Of a stretch of DNA of 40,390 nucleotides, positions 24,763 to 33,232 are shown one piece after another; within the stretch, counting starts at the first letter, position 1; the number at the start of each line of letters is the position of its first letter. Origin of the DNA: an uncultured Amphritea sp. (GTDB taxonomy: Bacteria > Pseudomonadota > Gammaproteobacteria > Pseudomonadales > Balneatricaceae); contig NZ_CAKZLP010000081.1 in the NCBI RefSeq assembly GCF_937127095.1, forward strand, positions 1-40,390, read 5' to 3'. The notes beneath the pieces were generated by a model that worked only from the letters and a program-made list of their open reading frames with translations, was not told where the DNA came from and ran no database searches. A program made the translations under genes and the position numbers.

Positions 24763-26643
24763 TCAAAACTCGTATCTGAACTGGGCTGCCAGACTGTGAC
24801 TTTCAACATCGCTGTTATCCAGATAGGTGCTGTATCGCAGGGATAGTTTAGATGACTCTGACAGCATAACGGAAGTCCCCAGCCCCAGGGTCATATATTC
24901 CTGATCCAGTTCGCTGATATCCATATTCAGTACAGATGTGCCGCCGACAAAGTTGACCGCAACACTGCGGGAGTCGTCGGCAAACTCATGTACAAACGCC
25001 AGGCTGGCATTCAGCTCAACATCTTTTTGTTTGACCTGAAGATATTTAACCAGCTCACCACCCAGGGTTAAACGTACAGATTCCGCCTGATCATCACCAA
25101 CGGTCAGCGGCGCTACGCCTGTTTCAGTATAACCATCAACATTAACTTTTTCGTAGTTAGCTGCCAGTGAAGGCGTTAGCATCAGACTATCTGAGGCGAT
25201 AAAGTTATAACCGCCTTTAACCATCAGGTGTTGTGTGGTTGAGTCGGTTTTAGCTTTCATGGTATTACCGCCAAAGTTGCGGCTGATATCATGGCTTGTC
25301 CAGCTATAACCGACCAGCCCATCAATAAAGATGTTGTCTGTTGGATAGAAGGTGCCGTAGGCAAACAGCGAAGTGGCCTCGGTGTCTGTTTCACCCTGAT
25401 TACCATCCTGTTCGGTGTTGTTGTTTGTGTAACCTAAGGCAACACCGGCAAGCAGTTCAGGTTTAAAACGATAGTCAAAACCGACGGTTAAACCGTTGGT
25501 ATCAAAATCACTACCGACTGAACTGGTACTGGCATCGAAAGAACCCTTGTCCATCCGGCCTTCGATAAACAGACCACGGGCCAGCGCGGATGCCTGTCCT
25601 TCACCTGCGGCTGCACCGCTAATATTAGTGATGCCCTGTTCTTCGAGAATCTCGCGGTAAGAGACCATTTGACCATTATGCTCAATTTTCAGCTTATCCA
25701 GGTCAACCTGCACAACGGTACCTGAACGGCGTGAATTCAAACGCTGATTGATGTTTTGCAGCTGGAAGATACCGGTCTGGCGGTTATAGCTGATAATCCG
25801 TGGCAGTGTACGGGAAGAGAGTAGTAGCTGCTGCGTACCGCCGTTGCCCGGTTGTGCCTGAATGACATTGGACAGACAGTTAAGGAATGCGCCAGAGAAT
25901 GACTGAGCATCCGTACCGCCATTGCGAAGCAGATTGAGATCCGCGACGCAGCCCTGGGCAGCGATCGAGAGGTTGGTGTAATCCGCTTCAGTGGTGTCAT
26001 ATATAGATGCCGGCGGGAAGGTTACTCCTGTTGCTGTGGTAAAGCCGCCACTGCCGTCGGCGATATAGGTGTTAGTGCCGTCAGTCCCTATGGCCGTGTC
26101 CTTGTTGCCGGAACTCATTGGCTGGTTGAGAATACCGGTGAGAGTCGCGCCTTTATTCTGCAGAGCGGTCAGAATTGAGCTGTAGTCCAGACTTTTGTTA
26201 TAAATATCCCGATCTTCATCGGTCACCAAGACAATGGCAACCCGGGCACCGGGATCAAACGTCAGATTATCCAGAGCATATTGAATACCCGCATAACCAT
26301 CTTCAGTACCCCCGTTTACCACCAGACCCGATGCTGCGGTAGCAAATTCGCTGGCGTCGCCAAACTGTCCACTACCTACGGTGAATGGGCGCGGTACGAT
26401 TGCGCTGTTGCCATAGCCAATCAGTCCATAACTGGAACTGAGTCCGACGATGTTCTGCAGATCGGTTTCCAACTGTGAAGTGAAGCCGGGCAGCCAGGCA
26501 TGTTCGCCCGACATTGAGCCGGACTCATCGACCACAAAAACCAGGTTGACGTCTGCAGCCGCTTGAGCCTGGTTAGCTGTGGCTATGGCGATAGAGAGTA
26601 AAGAGGTTGATATAGCAGTGGTCAACACTCGATTAAATCTCAT
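24763..26643 (-). CDS. von Willebrand A domain fused to an autotransporter beta-barrel
   Basis: This 626-residue secreted protein begins with a signal peptide (cleavage near NQAQA, residue 28). Residues about 31-265 form a VWA domain: NLVFVVDESGSMSGEHAW carries the MIDAS motif DESGSMS (39-45) and VAIVLVTDEDRDI the later metal-site strand. About 265-360 is a linker with GISNISG-like junction (EEQGITNISGAAAGEGQ). Residues about 365-626 are an autotransporter barrel ending SLAAQFRYEF with a terminal aromatic. The protein should display a metal-dependent adhesion or protein-binding domain on the surface. AAGGAG lies 8 bases before the ATG. The next gene on the strand is the lipoprotein hydrolase, whose open frame starts immediately after this stop. 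Confidence 0.85.
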   Translation of the reverse strand: MRFNRVLTTAISTSLLSIAIATANQAQAAADVNLVFVVDESGSMSGEHAWLPGFTSQLETDLQNIVGLSSSYGLIGYGNSAIVPRPFTVGSGQFGDASEFATAASGLVVNGGTEDGYAGIQYALDNLTFDPGARVAIVLVTDEDRDIYNKSLDYSSILTALQNKGATLTGILNQPMSSGNKDTAIGTDGTNTYIADGSGGFTTATGVTFPPASIYDTTEADYTNLSIAAQGCVADLNLLRNGGTDAQSFSGAFLNCLSNVIQAQPGNGGTQQLLLSSRTLPRIISYNRQTGIFQLQNINQRLNSRRSGTVVQVDLDKLKIEHNGQMVSYREILEEQGITNISGAAAGEGQASALARGLFIEGRMDKGSFDASTSSVGSDFDTNGLTVGFDYRFKPELLAGVALGYTNNNTEQDGNQGETDTEATSLFAYGTFYPTDNIFIDGLVGYSWTSHDISRNFGGNTMKAKTDSTTQHLMVKGGYNFIASDSLMLTPSLAANYEKVNVDGYTETGVAPLTVGDDQAESVRLTLGGELVKYLQVKQKDVELNASLAFVHEFADDSRSVAVNFVGGTSVLNMDISELDQEYMTLGLGTSVMLSESSKLSLRYSTYLDNSDVESHSLAAQFRYEF

Positions 26644-26759
26644 GAGAATTCTCCTTTTCCTATCTTTCTTTTTATAGTACCTAAACTGGGCACTATCCTA
26701 TAGACGATGCTGCGTTGAGTATGATAATTGAGTTCTGGTGCAAAATACATACACACCAG

Positions 26760-26791
26760 AAAAAGCCTTGATATAAGACAGGTTATCAAGG
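26760..26791 (-). terminator. intrinsic terminator of the ydbH-lpxR operon
   Basis: On the minus strand CCTTGATA / TATCAAGG form a perfect 8-bp stem (26766-26791, 10-base loop) followed by C and T5. It lies about 50 bases after the stop of the LpxR-like gene. Confidence 0.82.
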
Positions 26792-26840
26792 GAGGGTGCG
26801 TCGCGCGTGGTTGCTGTTATCTTCAAAAGCGTTTTAAAAA

Positions 26841-27974
26841 CTAAAAACTATAAGACGCCGAGAACGATCCAAAGCTGTGGGTTTCTTTCTGGGTATCAAA
26901 CTCCTTGCTACGGAATACCCGGGCGTAGGAGAGTTTCCAGTCATCTATCAGCATACTGGCGCCGATGCTGAAGTCGCCCACCAGGTTCTTTTTATCCACC
27001 GAGTGGCTGTTGCTGAAGGTGTTACCGTCGAGGAAGATATCCCGCAGCACCCAGCGGCCATCGAGGGCCATAAAGCCGTGCAGGCCGAAGTTCTGATCGC
27101 GGCTATATCCGGTCGTCTTCTGGGTGCGCGGATCGTTTTTGCCCGGTGCACTGTTATCACCACCGGGTCGCAGGGATGAGGTGCCAAAATCATCCGGCAG
27201 GAACCAGCCGAAGCGCATTTCTGCGCCAGCATTAAGGTAGGTGGCAACGTTACCGAGGCTGGCGCCACCATGCCAGATGACATCGTATTCGAAGGCGCCT
27301 TTGATGCGTTGCACCGGGGTGCGGTATTTACGCTCATAGACCAGTTGCAGCCCCAGTTCATTATTCAGCTGGTTATCCCAGCCGTCAAACTTGTCAATGC
27401 CGCGCACATCATGAATAAGGTCCTGTGCTTCTTTTGCCAGTGATGCCGGGCCAATAAGACCGATATTCATAATCGCGGAGTCCATCCGCTGCTTATGTTT
27501 CAGGTGATAGCCCATGCCGAGGTAGAGCCAGCCAGCATAGGGCCTGTCATCGGGATCAATGGTGGTGCGCTTACTGTCTTTCGGGGTAAACATCTGTTGC
27601 CCCAGGGTGATGACCAGGTTACGGACGATCTCATCCTGTTTCGGTGGAGTGTCGTCAAACACGCCCAGGGGGGCGGTAATGTAACGGTTATATTGCCGCG
27701 CCCAGACTGGCAGGTTTTCATCGTCCAGATAGCTGGTCAGGTCGGGTGAGGTCCAGGAAAAACGGACGCCGTTGGTGTACTGCTGGTCGGTATCGGCGAA
27801 CAGGTCATTTTCCAGATAGAAAGTTATCGTGCCTGGATTGTTCTCACTGCCGAGCAGGGCTTTTTTCTCAGCTAACAGAGGCTGACTCAGCAGCGGTTCG
27901 GTGGCTGTGGTTGCAGCCAGTATAGGGGCTGACAGCGTCAGCCAGGTAAGCAGTGTTACGGCAGTTGTTTTCAT
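26841..27974 (-). CDS. LpxR-like lipid A deacylase family outer-membrane protein (DUF2219)
   Basis: A 377-residue beta-barrel protein with a signal peptide (cleavage after PILA, residue 20) and a terminal aromatic (SFSASYSF). LpxR removes the 3'-acyloxyacyl group from lipid A in the outer membrane. The family's N-terminal ENDLF (Asn56, Asp57, equivalent to the catalytic Asn9/Asp10 of Salmonella LpxR), YTNGVR with Thr67, DDRPYAGWLYLG, the histidine in DLIHDV, GWDNQLNNE and WHGGASLGNV are all present. Activity on this organism's lipid A is an inference. The start overlaps the stop of the DsbB-like gene by one base, so it belongs to the same operon. Confidence 0.85.
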   Translation of the reverse strand: MKTTAVTLLTWLTLSAPILAATTATEPLLSQPLLAEKKALLGSENNPGTITFYLENDLFADTDQQYTNGVRFSWTSPDLTSYLDDENLPVWARQYNRYITAPLGVFDDTPPKQDEIVRNLVITLGQQMFTPKDSKRTTIDPDDRPYAGWLYLGMGYHLKHKQRMDSAIMNIGLIGPASLAKEAQDLIHDVRGIDKFDGWDNQLNNELGLQLVYERKYRTPVQRIKGAFEYDVIWHGGASLGNVATYLNAGAEMRFGWFLPDDFGTSSLRPGGDNSAPGKNDPRTQKTTGYSRDQNFGLHGFMALDGRWVLRDIFLDGNTFSNSHSVDKKNLVGDFSIGASMLIDDWKLSYARVFRSKEFDTQKETHSFGSFSASYSF

Positions 27975-28495
27975 TAGAAGAACAGGTTTCTCTGGGGTTT
28001 CTTAATCATAATCTTCCACACGACTACCAGCAGAATCAGCAGGATAATGAGTGACAGGTGGACGACATTGAGTTGATAAAACTGCCAGTCGGGAAAAGGA
28101 CAACTACCAGCATTGTCCAGCGTGATCAGCAGGGCATTAGCTGTTCCTTTTTCTAGCAGCACGGATGTGCTCAGCTCACAACTGTCCGCCATGTTGCTGG
28201 TATCGGCAAACAAGCTGCGGACCACGGTGACTAGTCCCCCGGTAATCAGCAGCAGGTGCAGGGTCGCCAGGAATCGCTGTAAATAGACACTCCGGTTCAG
28301 CAGAAAGCCCAGCAAAAAAAGCCCGGTCATCAGTAACAATATGATACGCACGACCGAACACAGGGCGCAGTTACTCTGTGCGATTAATGGCTCGATATAG
28401 ATCTCTGTTACCGTAAGGCTGGTGACACAGATTAAAAAGCCGAGTATGTTATTTGAACGATATGAGGGCTTACCTGATACTCCAAAGGTGCTCAC
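27974..28495 (-). CDS. DsbB-family (disulfide bond formation) inner-membrane protein
   Basis: A 173-residue protein with four membrane helices (about 17-37, 48-67, 74-94, 144-162). Four cysteines fit the DsbB plan: Cys43-x-x-Cys46 in the first periplasmic loop (SNCALCSV) and Cys106 and Cys132 in the second (DSCELS, GSCPFP). DsbB passes electrons from DsbA to quinone. The sequence is divergent from standard DsbB and it may serve a dedicated partner. The start is GTG at 28495, supported by AGGA 7 bases upstream. It lies between ydbL and the lpxR-like gene. Confidence 0.72.
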   Translation of the reverse strand: MSTFGVSGKPSYRSNNILGFLICVTSLTVTEIYIEPLIAQSNCALCSVVRIILLLMTGLFLLGFLLNRSVYLQRFLATLHLLLITGGLVTVVRSLFADTSNMADSCELSTSVLLEKGTANALLITLDNAGSCPFPDWQFYQLNVVHLSLIILLILLVVVWKIMIKKPQRNLFF

Positions 28496-28518
28496 ATTAT
28501 TGTCCTGATCGTTTTAAG

Positions 28519-28854
28519 TTATTTTTTAGACCATTGTCCATTAGGTGCCTGAATATACTGTCCCGCAGGTGCCCGTTGAATCAGACGCTCACCGATTCGC
28601 AGCTCAATAATGTTAATATCAACGCCGGCGTTACGAGCGGTTTCTGCATAGGCTTCCCGGCGCTTACTGTTGATTGATTTGACCAGCGCTTTGACCTCGG
28701 GGGAGATGACAACTTCACCGAGATAACCGTTCATCTGCTCACCCACCAGCCCCTGACTCTTGGCATCATCCAGGCTGATGGCCCAGGCAGCAGGGGTTAT
28801 AACCAGACTGAGTAGCAGTGTCGTGAATGTCAGGATGTTTTTTATCTGTTTCAT
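28519..28854 (-). CDS. ydbL: YdbL family periplasmic protein (DUF1318)
   Basis: A 111-residue protein with a signal peptide (cleavage after AAWA, residue 25) and the DUF1318 pattern SLDDAKSQGLVGEQMNGYLG, then VKALVKSINSKRREAYAETA and the C-terminal GQYIQAPNGQW. In Escherichia coli, YdbL acts with the YdbH-YnbE inter-membrane bridge, where it modulates their interaction. Gene order ydbH-ynbE-ydbL is conserved here with small gaps. Confidence 0.92.
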   Translation of the reverse strand: MKQIKNILTFTTLLLSLVITPAAWAISLDDAKSQGLVGEQMNGYLGEVVISPEVKALVKSINSKRREAYAETARNAGVDINIIELRIGERLIQRAPAGQYIQAPNGQWSKK

Positions 28855-28865
28855 TGTGCTGCTCC

Positions 28866-29066
28866 TTAGAAAAGCTGGCTGTTTTCTTCTAACAGGTTAT
28901 CAATCTCTTTATCGACCTTAATCAGTATCTCATGTTTAATTTTCACATTGAGATTGATGGTGATCGGCTCATTCGGAACAGCGACCTGCACGGTTGGCGT
29001 ACAGGCGGCCAACATAAGCATCAAGCTGCACAGTGTCAGCGATTGTAGTGTTTTTGGCATAGACAT
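28866..29066 (-). CDS. ynbE: YnbE-like outer-membrane lipoprotein
   Basis: A 66-residue lipoprotein: the signal ends in LMLAAC (lipobox cysteine 22), followed by TPTVQVAVPNEPITINLNVK and KIKHEILIKVDKEIDNLL, the conserved YnbE body. YnbE multimers join to the C terminus of YdbH to span the periplasm. The ATG at 29066 is chosen because GGAG lies 8 bases upstream and gives a proper lipoprotein signal; a longer frame from 29132 is not supported. Confidence 0.92.
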   Translation of the reverse strand: MSMPKTLQSLTLCSLMLMLAACTPTVQVAVPNEPITINLNVKIKHEILIKVDKEIDNLLEENSQLF

Positions 29067-29136
29067 ATGCTGTTCTCCGTCAATAGTAAAGCACGTTTGT
29101 GATGCCGTTGTGGCAGGCCTGCCAGGTTGCAATCTG

Positions 29137-31500
29137 TCAACGGTAGCGCTTTTCCAGGGTTTTCGTCAATTTGTCTGTAAATTGAAGGGCTTGTAACAAT
29201 TTTGGAATGTTTTCCTCAATGTTGATTGTAAAGTCTACCGGCTGTCCTTTGTTCCAGGTCGGGTTGTGCCCTTTCAGGTGAGTTTTTAACAGGGCTTCAC
29301 CATCCGGCTGGTAGTCCAGTTCAATCCCCAGCTGCTCGTAGCGCATATTACGCAGCGCATCAAAGGCGATTCCCAGTGCCTGATTCGTTTCTGTCAGTGC
29401 CATAAGTTCAGCGGGCGCTTCAAACCTTATCCAACCGCCTTCCGGGGTGCTAATAATCTGCCCCCCGATGATGGTCAATTCGCCCCGGGAGAACTGCACC
29501 GGCATCTGGCCGTTGAGTGTACCGCTGCCGCTGAGACCCTCTTGTTGCTCCAGTGCAATCAGCTTTTCCAGGTCGATTCCGGTTACCGCTATGGCGGTAG
29601 CAAAATCCGGATTATCCAGCGCGATTGTGACAGGCAGGGTGGTCACCGTACCACCGAGAAGGTCGACAGTGCTACTGTTCAATTTCACGGTTTGTTTGCC
29701 CGTCGTGCTTTGTTCAAAGTGGTAGCTGCCAGAAAAGTTTTGCAGTGGTACGCCCACGTCGATAAACGCGATCTTTAATCGGCCGGTATCGTCTACTTTA
29801 CCCCGATGGTTCTTAACCGTTTCTGAATTCCAGTTTATTTCGTACAGATGGGTCTGATCGTAGCTAAAACTGGCTTTCTCTGTCTGGTTTAACATCCGTA
29901 GCGCGATGCCGTTGGTATTCAGGTCCAGCCAGCCCTGCTGTTGCAGGGTGCCTGCGGTGAAGACCAGCTCCGGGGGGATTACGGTACTAAAGCGGCGCAG
30001 CAGTTTTTCGATCCCTTTGAGCGGCACTGCGGTTTTCCAGCTGCCGGTGGTGCGGTTGGCTTTAAGGTCGGTGGCGCTTGATCCGCTAACCTCGACATCA
30101 TGGGCTAGCAGTCGATCTTTTAACCCGAGGGTGAAACGGTTGGTTAGATTGTCCGGGGTGATACTGATGCGACTGTGCAGTTGCAGCTGCGGTAAACTTT
30201 GTTCGCCGTACAAGGTGACGATATTGTCAGTGGCCAGATCAGCTGTCAGCGACTGCTTATTGAGGTTGATCTCTGACAGGGTCAGATTAGACAGGGCAGG
30301 TGTTATCAACATGTCCGGTTGTCCGGCTATTTTGATTGAGACCGGGTCGAATTTAATACCGAGTTCAGCGGTGGGGAGCTTGAAAGCATTAATGCCTGCC
30401 TGACGTAGTTGTTGCAGTGAGCTTTTCAGTTGCAGTGGTTTTAACAGGTCAACCCGAACCGCTGCCGTGCTGATGTTAACGGCGTCGCTCTGATTGGCGT
30501 TTATTTCCAGCTGTTTGCCGTTGGCGGATAAACGGTTAATCGTCAGCGTCAGCTGGTCTTTATCCAGTGTCAGCTCTGAGTTCTGCTGAAGATTTAGTTG
30601 CGCAAGGCTCAATTGAGTCGATTCGGGCAGTGGCGGCTGGAGTGATACCTGACTGCTTAGCTGATAATGATGAACCGCTGCGTTGAAACCGTTCTCCAGC
30701 GGAATCTCACTGTTGCCGGTAAACGTGACTGTGCCCGATATTGGCGGCACTGTGGCCAGTTCGGACAGACCACTCAGCATTGCTAGCAGGGGTTGTTGCA
30801 GCAAAATGTGCAGCTGTTCCGGGTGGAGGGTAGTTTCGTTTTGCAGGTTGAACTGATTATCGAGGTAGGCCAGCGAAAAGTGAGTTTCAACGGCGGCGAC
30901 CTCTTTAGTCAACAGTGTCAGTTCGCCTTTGTCCTGACTGTTAATAATCAGCTTTAACCTGATATCCGCTGCATTCTCAATCTGATCGACACTGATACTC
31001 AGTTGTTCGTTGTTGACGGTCATGCTGCCCGAGAATACTAAAGGGGGCAAATCAGCGTCGCGGGTAATGGCTATGGTGTAATCTGACAGGCTTACCCTGT
31101 CGGCCGGTATCTGACTAAGCAGATAGGAGGGTAGTGGCGGTAATGGCAGAGGTGCTGTCGCTGTGGCGTTCTGATTGGTCGCGGTGATCTGCAGATCCAG
31201 CCGCAGTGCTTCAATATCCAGGCTTTCAACCCGATGGGTGTTAAATAACTGCCAGGGGTTAAAGCGCAGGCTGATGGCGTCAGCGGTAATGCTAAACGAT
31301 TCTTCAGATGTGGTTTTTTCCAGTTTAAGCTGGCTGACCTCAATGCGATTCAGGCCAGGCCGTTTCAGGTTGAAGCTGGCGCTGATCTGCTGCTCTGCCA
31401 GCGCTTGTCGCACACTGTATTCAGCAATGGCTGGCAGGGCAATATAGAGGCTGACAATCAGAAGGGTGAGGAGAACCGTTGCTATCAGTAGCTTGCGCAT
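29137..31500 (-). CDS. ydbH: YdbH, AsmA-like inter-membrane phospholipid-transport protein
   Basis: A 787-residue protein anchored by an N-terminal helix (MRKLLIATVLLTLLIVSLYI) with a long beta-rich periplasmic part, the AsmA-like fold shared with TamB and YhdP. The C-terminal third contains the most conserved YdbH stretch (GLSGSGTLNGQMPVQFSRGE, GGWIRFEAP, then a NMRYEQLGIELDYQPDGEAL segment and HLKGHNP). In Escherichia coli YdbH is redundant with TamB and YhdP for lipid supply to the outer membrane and works with YnbE. At 787 it is shorter than the 879 residues of the E. coli protein. GGAGG lies 5 bases before the ATG. First gene of a five-gene envelope operon. Confidence 0.9.
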   Translation of the reverse strand: MRKLLIATVLLTLLIVSLYIALPAIAEYSVRQALAEQQISASFNLKRPGLNRIEVSQLKLEKTTSEESFSITADAISLRFNPWQLFNTHRVESLDIEALRLDLQITATNQNATATAPLPLPPLPSYLLSQIPADRVSLSDYTIAITRDADLPPLVFSGSMTVNNEQLSISVDQIENAADIRLKLIINSQDKGELTLLTKEVAAVETHFSLAYLDNQFNLQNETTLHPEQLHILLQQPLLAMLSGLSELATVPPISGTVTFTGNSEIPLENGFNAAVHHYQLSSQVSLQPPLPESTQLSLAQLNLQQNSELTLDKDQLTLTINRLSANGKQLEINANQSDAVNISTAAVRVDLLKPLQLKSSLQQLRQAGINAFKLPTAELGIKFDPVSIKIAGQPDMLITPALSNLTLSEINLNKQSLTADLATDNIVTLYGEQSLPQLQLHSRISITPDNLTNRFTLGLKDRLLAHDVEVSGSSATDLKANRTTGSWKTAVPLKGIEKLLRRFSTVIPPELVFTAGTLQQQGWLDLNTNGIALRMLNQTEKASFSYDQTHLYEINWNSETVKNHRGKVDDTGRLKIAFIDVGVPLQNFSGSYHFEQSTTGKQTVKLNSSTVDLLGGTVTTLPVTIALDNPDFATAIAVTGIDLEKLIALEQQEGLSGSGTLNGQMPVQFSRGELTIIGGQIISTPEGGWIRFEAPAELMALTETNQALGIAFDALRNMRYEQLGIELDYQPDGEALLKTHLKGHNPTWNKGQPVDFTINIEENIPKLLQALQFTDKLTKTLEKRYR

Positions 31501-31533
31501 GCAGTCCTCCCTGTTGGTTAATGACGACCTGAT

Positions 31534-31944
31534 TTAGAAATCGTCCAGCTCCATTTCGTAAAGCCGGTCGATCGCATCCCTAAGATGAAAGATGATCTTT
31601 GTATACTGGTCACTATCGGCTGCAATATCAATCTCACTGAGCCGGTCTGCTGTTTCCTCCAGCGAGGCGCCATCTGCACGAATCGCATTATCATCCAGTA
31701 ACCAGTGTATCAGACCATAGATCTCCGCCTGGGTTTCAATATTATCCAGGTCATTGAGAAAATGGGCCCGTAGCTGTTGCAACATGGCAAACAGCGGGTC
31801 ATCCCGATCGGTTGCCACATAGAGTCTCAGCAGGGTATCGGCATCCGCTATGAGATAGTTTTCAGCACCGACCTGTGGGGGTGTCTCGCGGTCACCGTTG
31901 TCAATGCTGAACTCAGCGTCGTTGGCGCGAATGATAAAACGCAT
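31534..31944 (-). CDS. hypothetical acidic protein
   Basis: A 136-residue acidic, soluble protein without signal peptide, starting MRFIIRANDAEFSIDNGDRE and ending RLYEMELDDF. It looks mostly helical after residue 45. I do not recognise a family. It lies 33 bases ahead of ydbH and 24 bases after the O-methyltransferase gene, both on the same strand, so the three may be co-transcribed. The ribosome site is unclear. Confidence 0.6.
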   Translation of the reverse strand: MRFIIRANDAEFSIDNGDRETPPQVGAENYLIADADTLLRLYVATDRDDPLFAMLQQLRAHFLNDLDNIETQAEIYGLIHWLLDDNAIRADGASLEETADRLSEIDIAADSDQYTKIIFHLRDAIDRLYEMELDDF

Positions 31945-31968
31945 AGCAACAGGCCCTATCAGTTCTTG

Positions 31969-32610
31969 TTATCTGAGCTTTCTGACGATGTTAAGGCCGT
32001 CGCGCACGGTGAGAAATACATTTTCTACATCCGGGTCCTGCGCGATAAGGCGGTTGGTTTCCACCAGAATATCATCGATCTCAGATTCCGGCTGCACCAC
32101 CTTGCCCGACCAGAGCACATTGTCCAGAACGATCAGGCCGCCGGGGCGGGTCATCTCTTTTACCCGCTTGTAGTAGTTGAGGTAGTTGCGCTTGTCGGCG
32201 TCAATAAAGGTGAAGTCCAGTGCAAGATCCAACTGTTCGATTGTTTCCAGTGCCCGGCCAAAGATAACTTCGATTTTATGGCCATGTTCACTGCGGTCAT
32301 AGAAGGTCTGGGCAAACTCAATCGCCCGGGGGTTGGTTTCACAGCAGATCAGGCGTCCATCATCGGGCATACCTTCAGCGATAGAGAGGGCGGAATAACC
32401 CGTAAACATGCCGATCTCCAGCGCAACTTTGGGCTGGTGGATGGCGCTCAGCAGTTTCAGTGTGCGACCGACTAAACGTCCGGACAGTTTCTGTGGCCAG
32501 CCCATATTCTCGTTGGTTTTGTCGATCAGCTCTTGCAGCAGAGGCGGCTCTGCACCGGTATGGATAAAAGCATAATCTTCAATGGATTCATCAACCAGAT
32601 ACTGGGTCAT
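31969..32610 (-). CDS. class I SAM-dependent O-methyltransferase (caffeoyl-CoA/catechol type, PF01596)
   Basis: A 213-residue methyltransferase. SAM motif I is LEIGMFTGYS (64-73), with acidic motif II in ICCETNP; the metal-binding and catalytic set is FIDADKRNY (Asp137, Asp139, Lys140) and VLDNVLWSGKV (Asp163, Asn164), as in divalent-metal O-methyltransferases acting on catechol-like hydroxyls. The substrate in this organism is unknown. It is the first gene of a minus-strand group continuing to the hypothetical gene at 31944. Confidence 0.92.
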   Translation of the reverse strand: MTQYLVDESIEDYAFIHTGAEPPLLQELIDKTNENMGWPQKLSGRLVGRTLKLLSAIHQPKVALEIGMFTGYSALSIAEGMPDDGRLICCETNPRAIEFAQTFYDRSEHGHKIEVIFGRALETIEQLDLALDFTFIDADKRNYLNYYKRVKEMTRPGGLIVLDNVLWSGKVVQPESEIDDILVETNRLIAQDPDVENVFLTVRDGLNIVRKLR

Positions 32611-32827
32611 TCTGTCTCTCTCAACATCACTTTAATGGCCCGCCCCCTTAAAGCGTCAGCACCATCGGGCTGCGGGCGAAATGGGTTGAGGATAATATCA
32701 CTTTCGGGGCGCGATAGGATAATCGTGTGTTGCTTACAGAATAACGTCGGCAGGGTTATTTTTTAGTGCACATCCCCTTTGCGGCATAGGTTGAGGCGGA
32801 AAAATCCCTTACAATGACGTTTCATAA

Positions 32828-33202
32828 ATGACTGATATAGTGGAGTACACCTTGGAACCCCTGATTCTGTTTCTCTTTACCGGTTTAGTATCGATGTCTG
32901 CGGCACTCAGCGCCGGGCAGCTGAATAAACTGGCTGATGCCGATAAGCCTGCGTTTATGCAGAGTCGTAATGGTTTGGTGATGGTGATTATGGCGGGCAA
33001 TCTGGGTGCGCTGACACTGATCGGCGCGTTGGCGTATGGTTTCCGCTTGCTGGATTGGTGGATCCCCCTGAGCAGCATATTCATCTCCTTTCCGGTGATC
33101 TCCCTGGGTATCACTCAGCGACTGTTCGGTGACAAAATTAACCTGTTTATCATGCTGCCGCTGACGCTGGTGTCTATCGGTCTGCTGTATCATTTCTGGT
33201 AA
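32828..33202 (+). CDS. small hydrophobic membrane protein of unknown function
   Basis: A 124-residue protein with four predicted membrane helices (around 10-30, 50-70, 76-95, 104-122). No family is recognised. Two starts compete: the ATG at 32828 without a ribosome site, and a TTG at 32852 with GGAG 6 bases upstream, which would give 116 residues starting (M)EPLILFLFTG. It is 30 bases before rmuC on the same strand and probably transcribed with it. Confidence 0.65.
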   Translation: MTDIVEYTLEPLILFLFTGLVSMSAALSAGQLNKLADADKPAFMQSRNGLVMVIMAGNLGALTLIGALAYGFRLLDWWIPLSSIFISFPVISLGITQRLFGDKINLFIMLPLTLVSIGLLYHFW

Positions 33203-33232
33203 GTAAACGACACTCACTGGTAAGGAACACTA

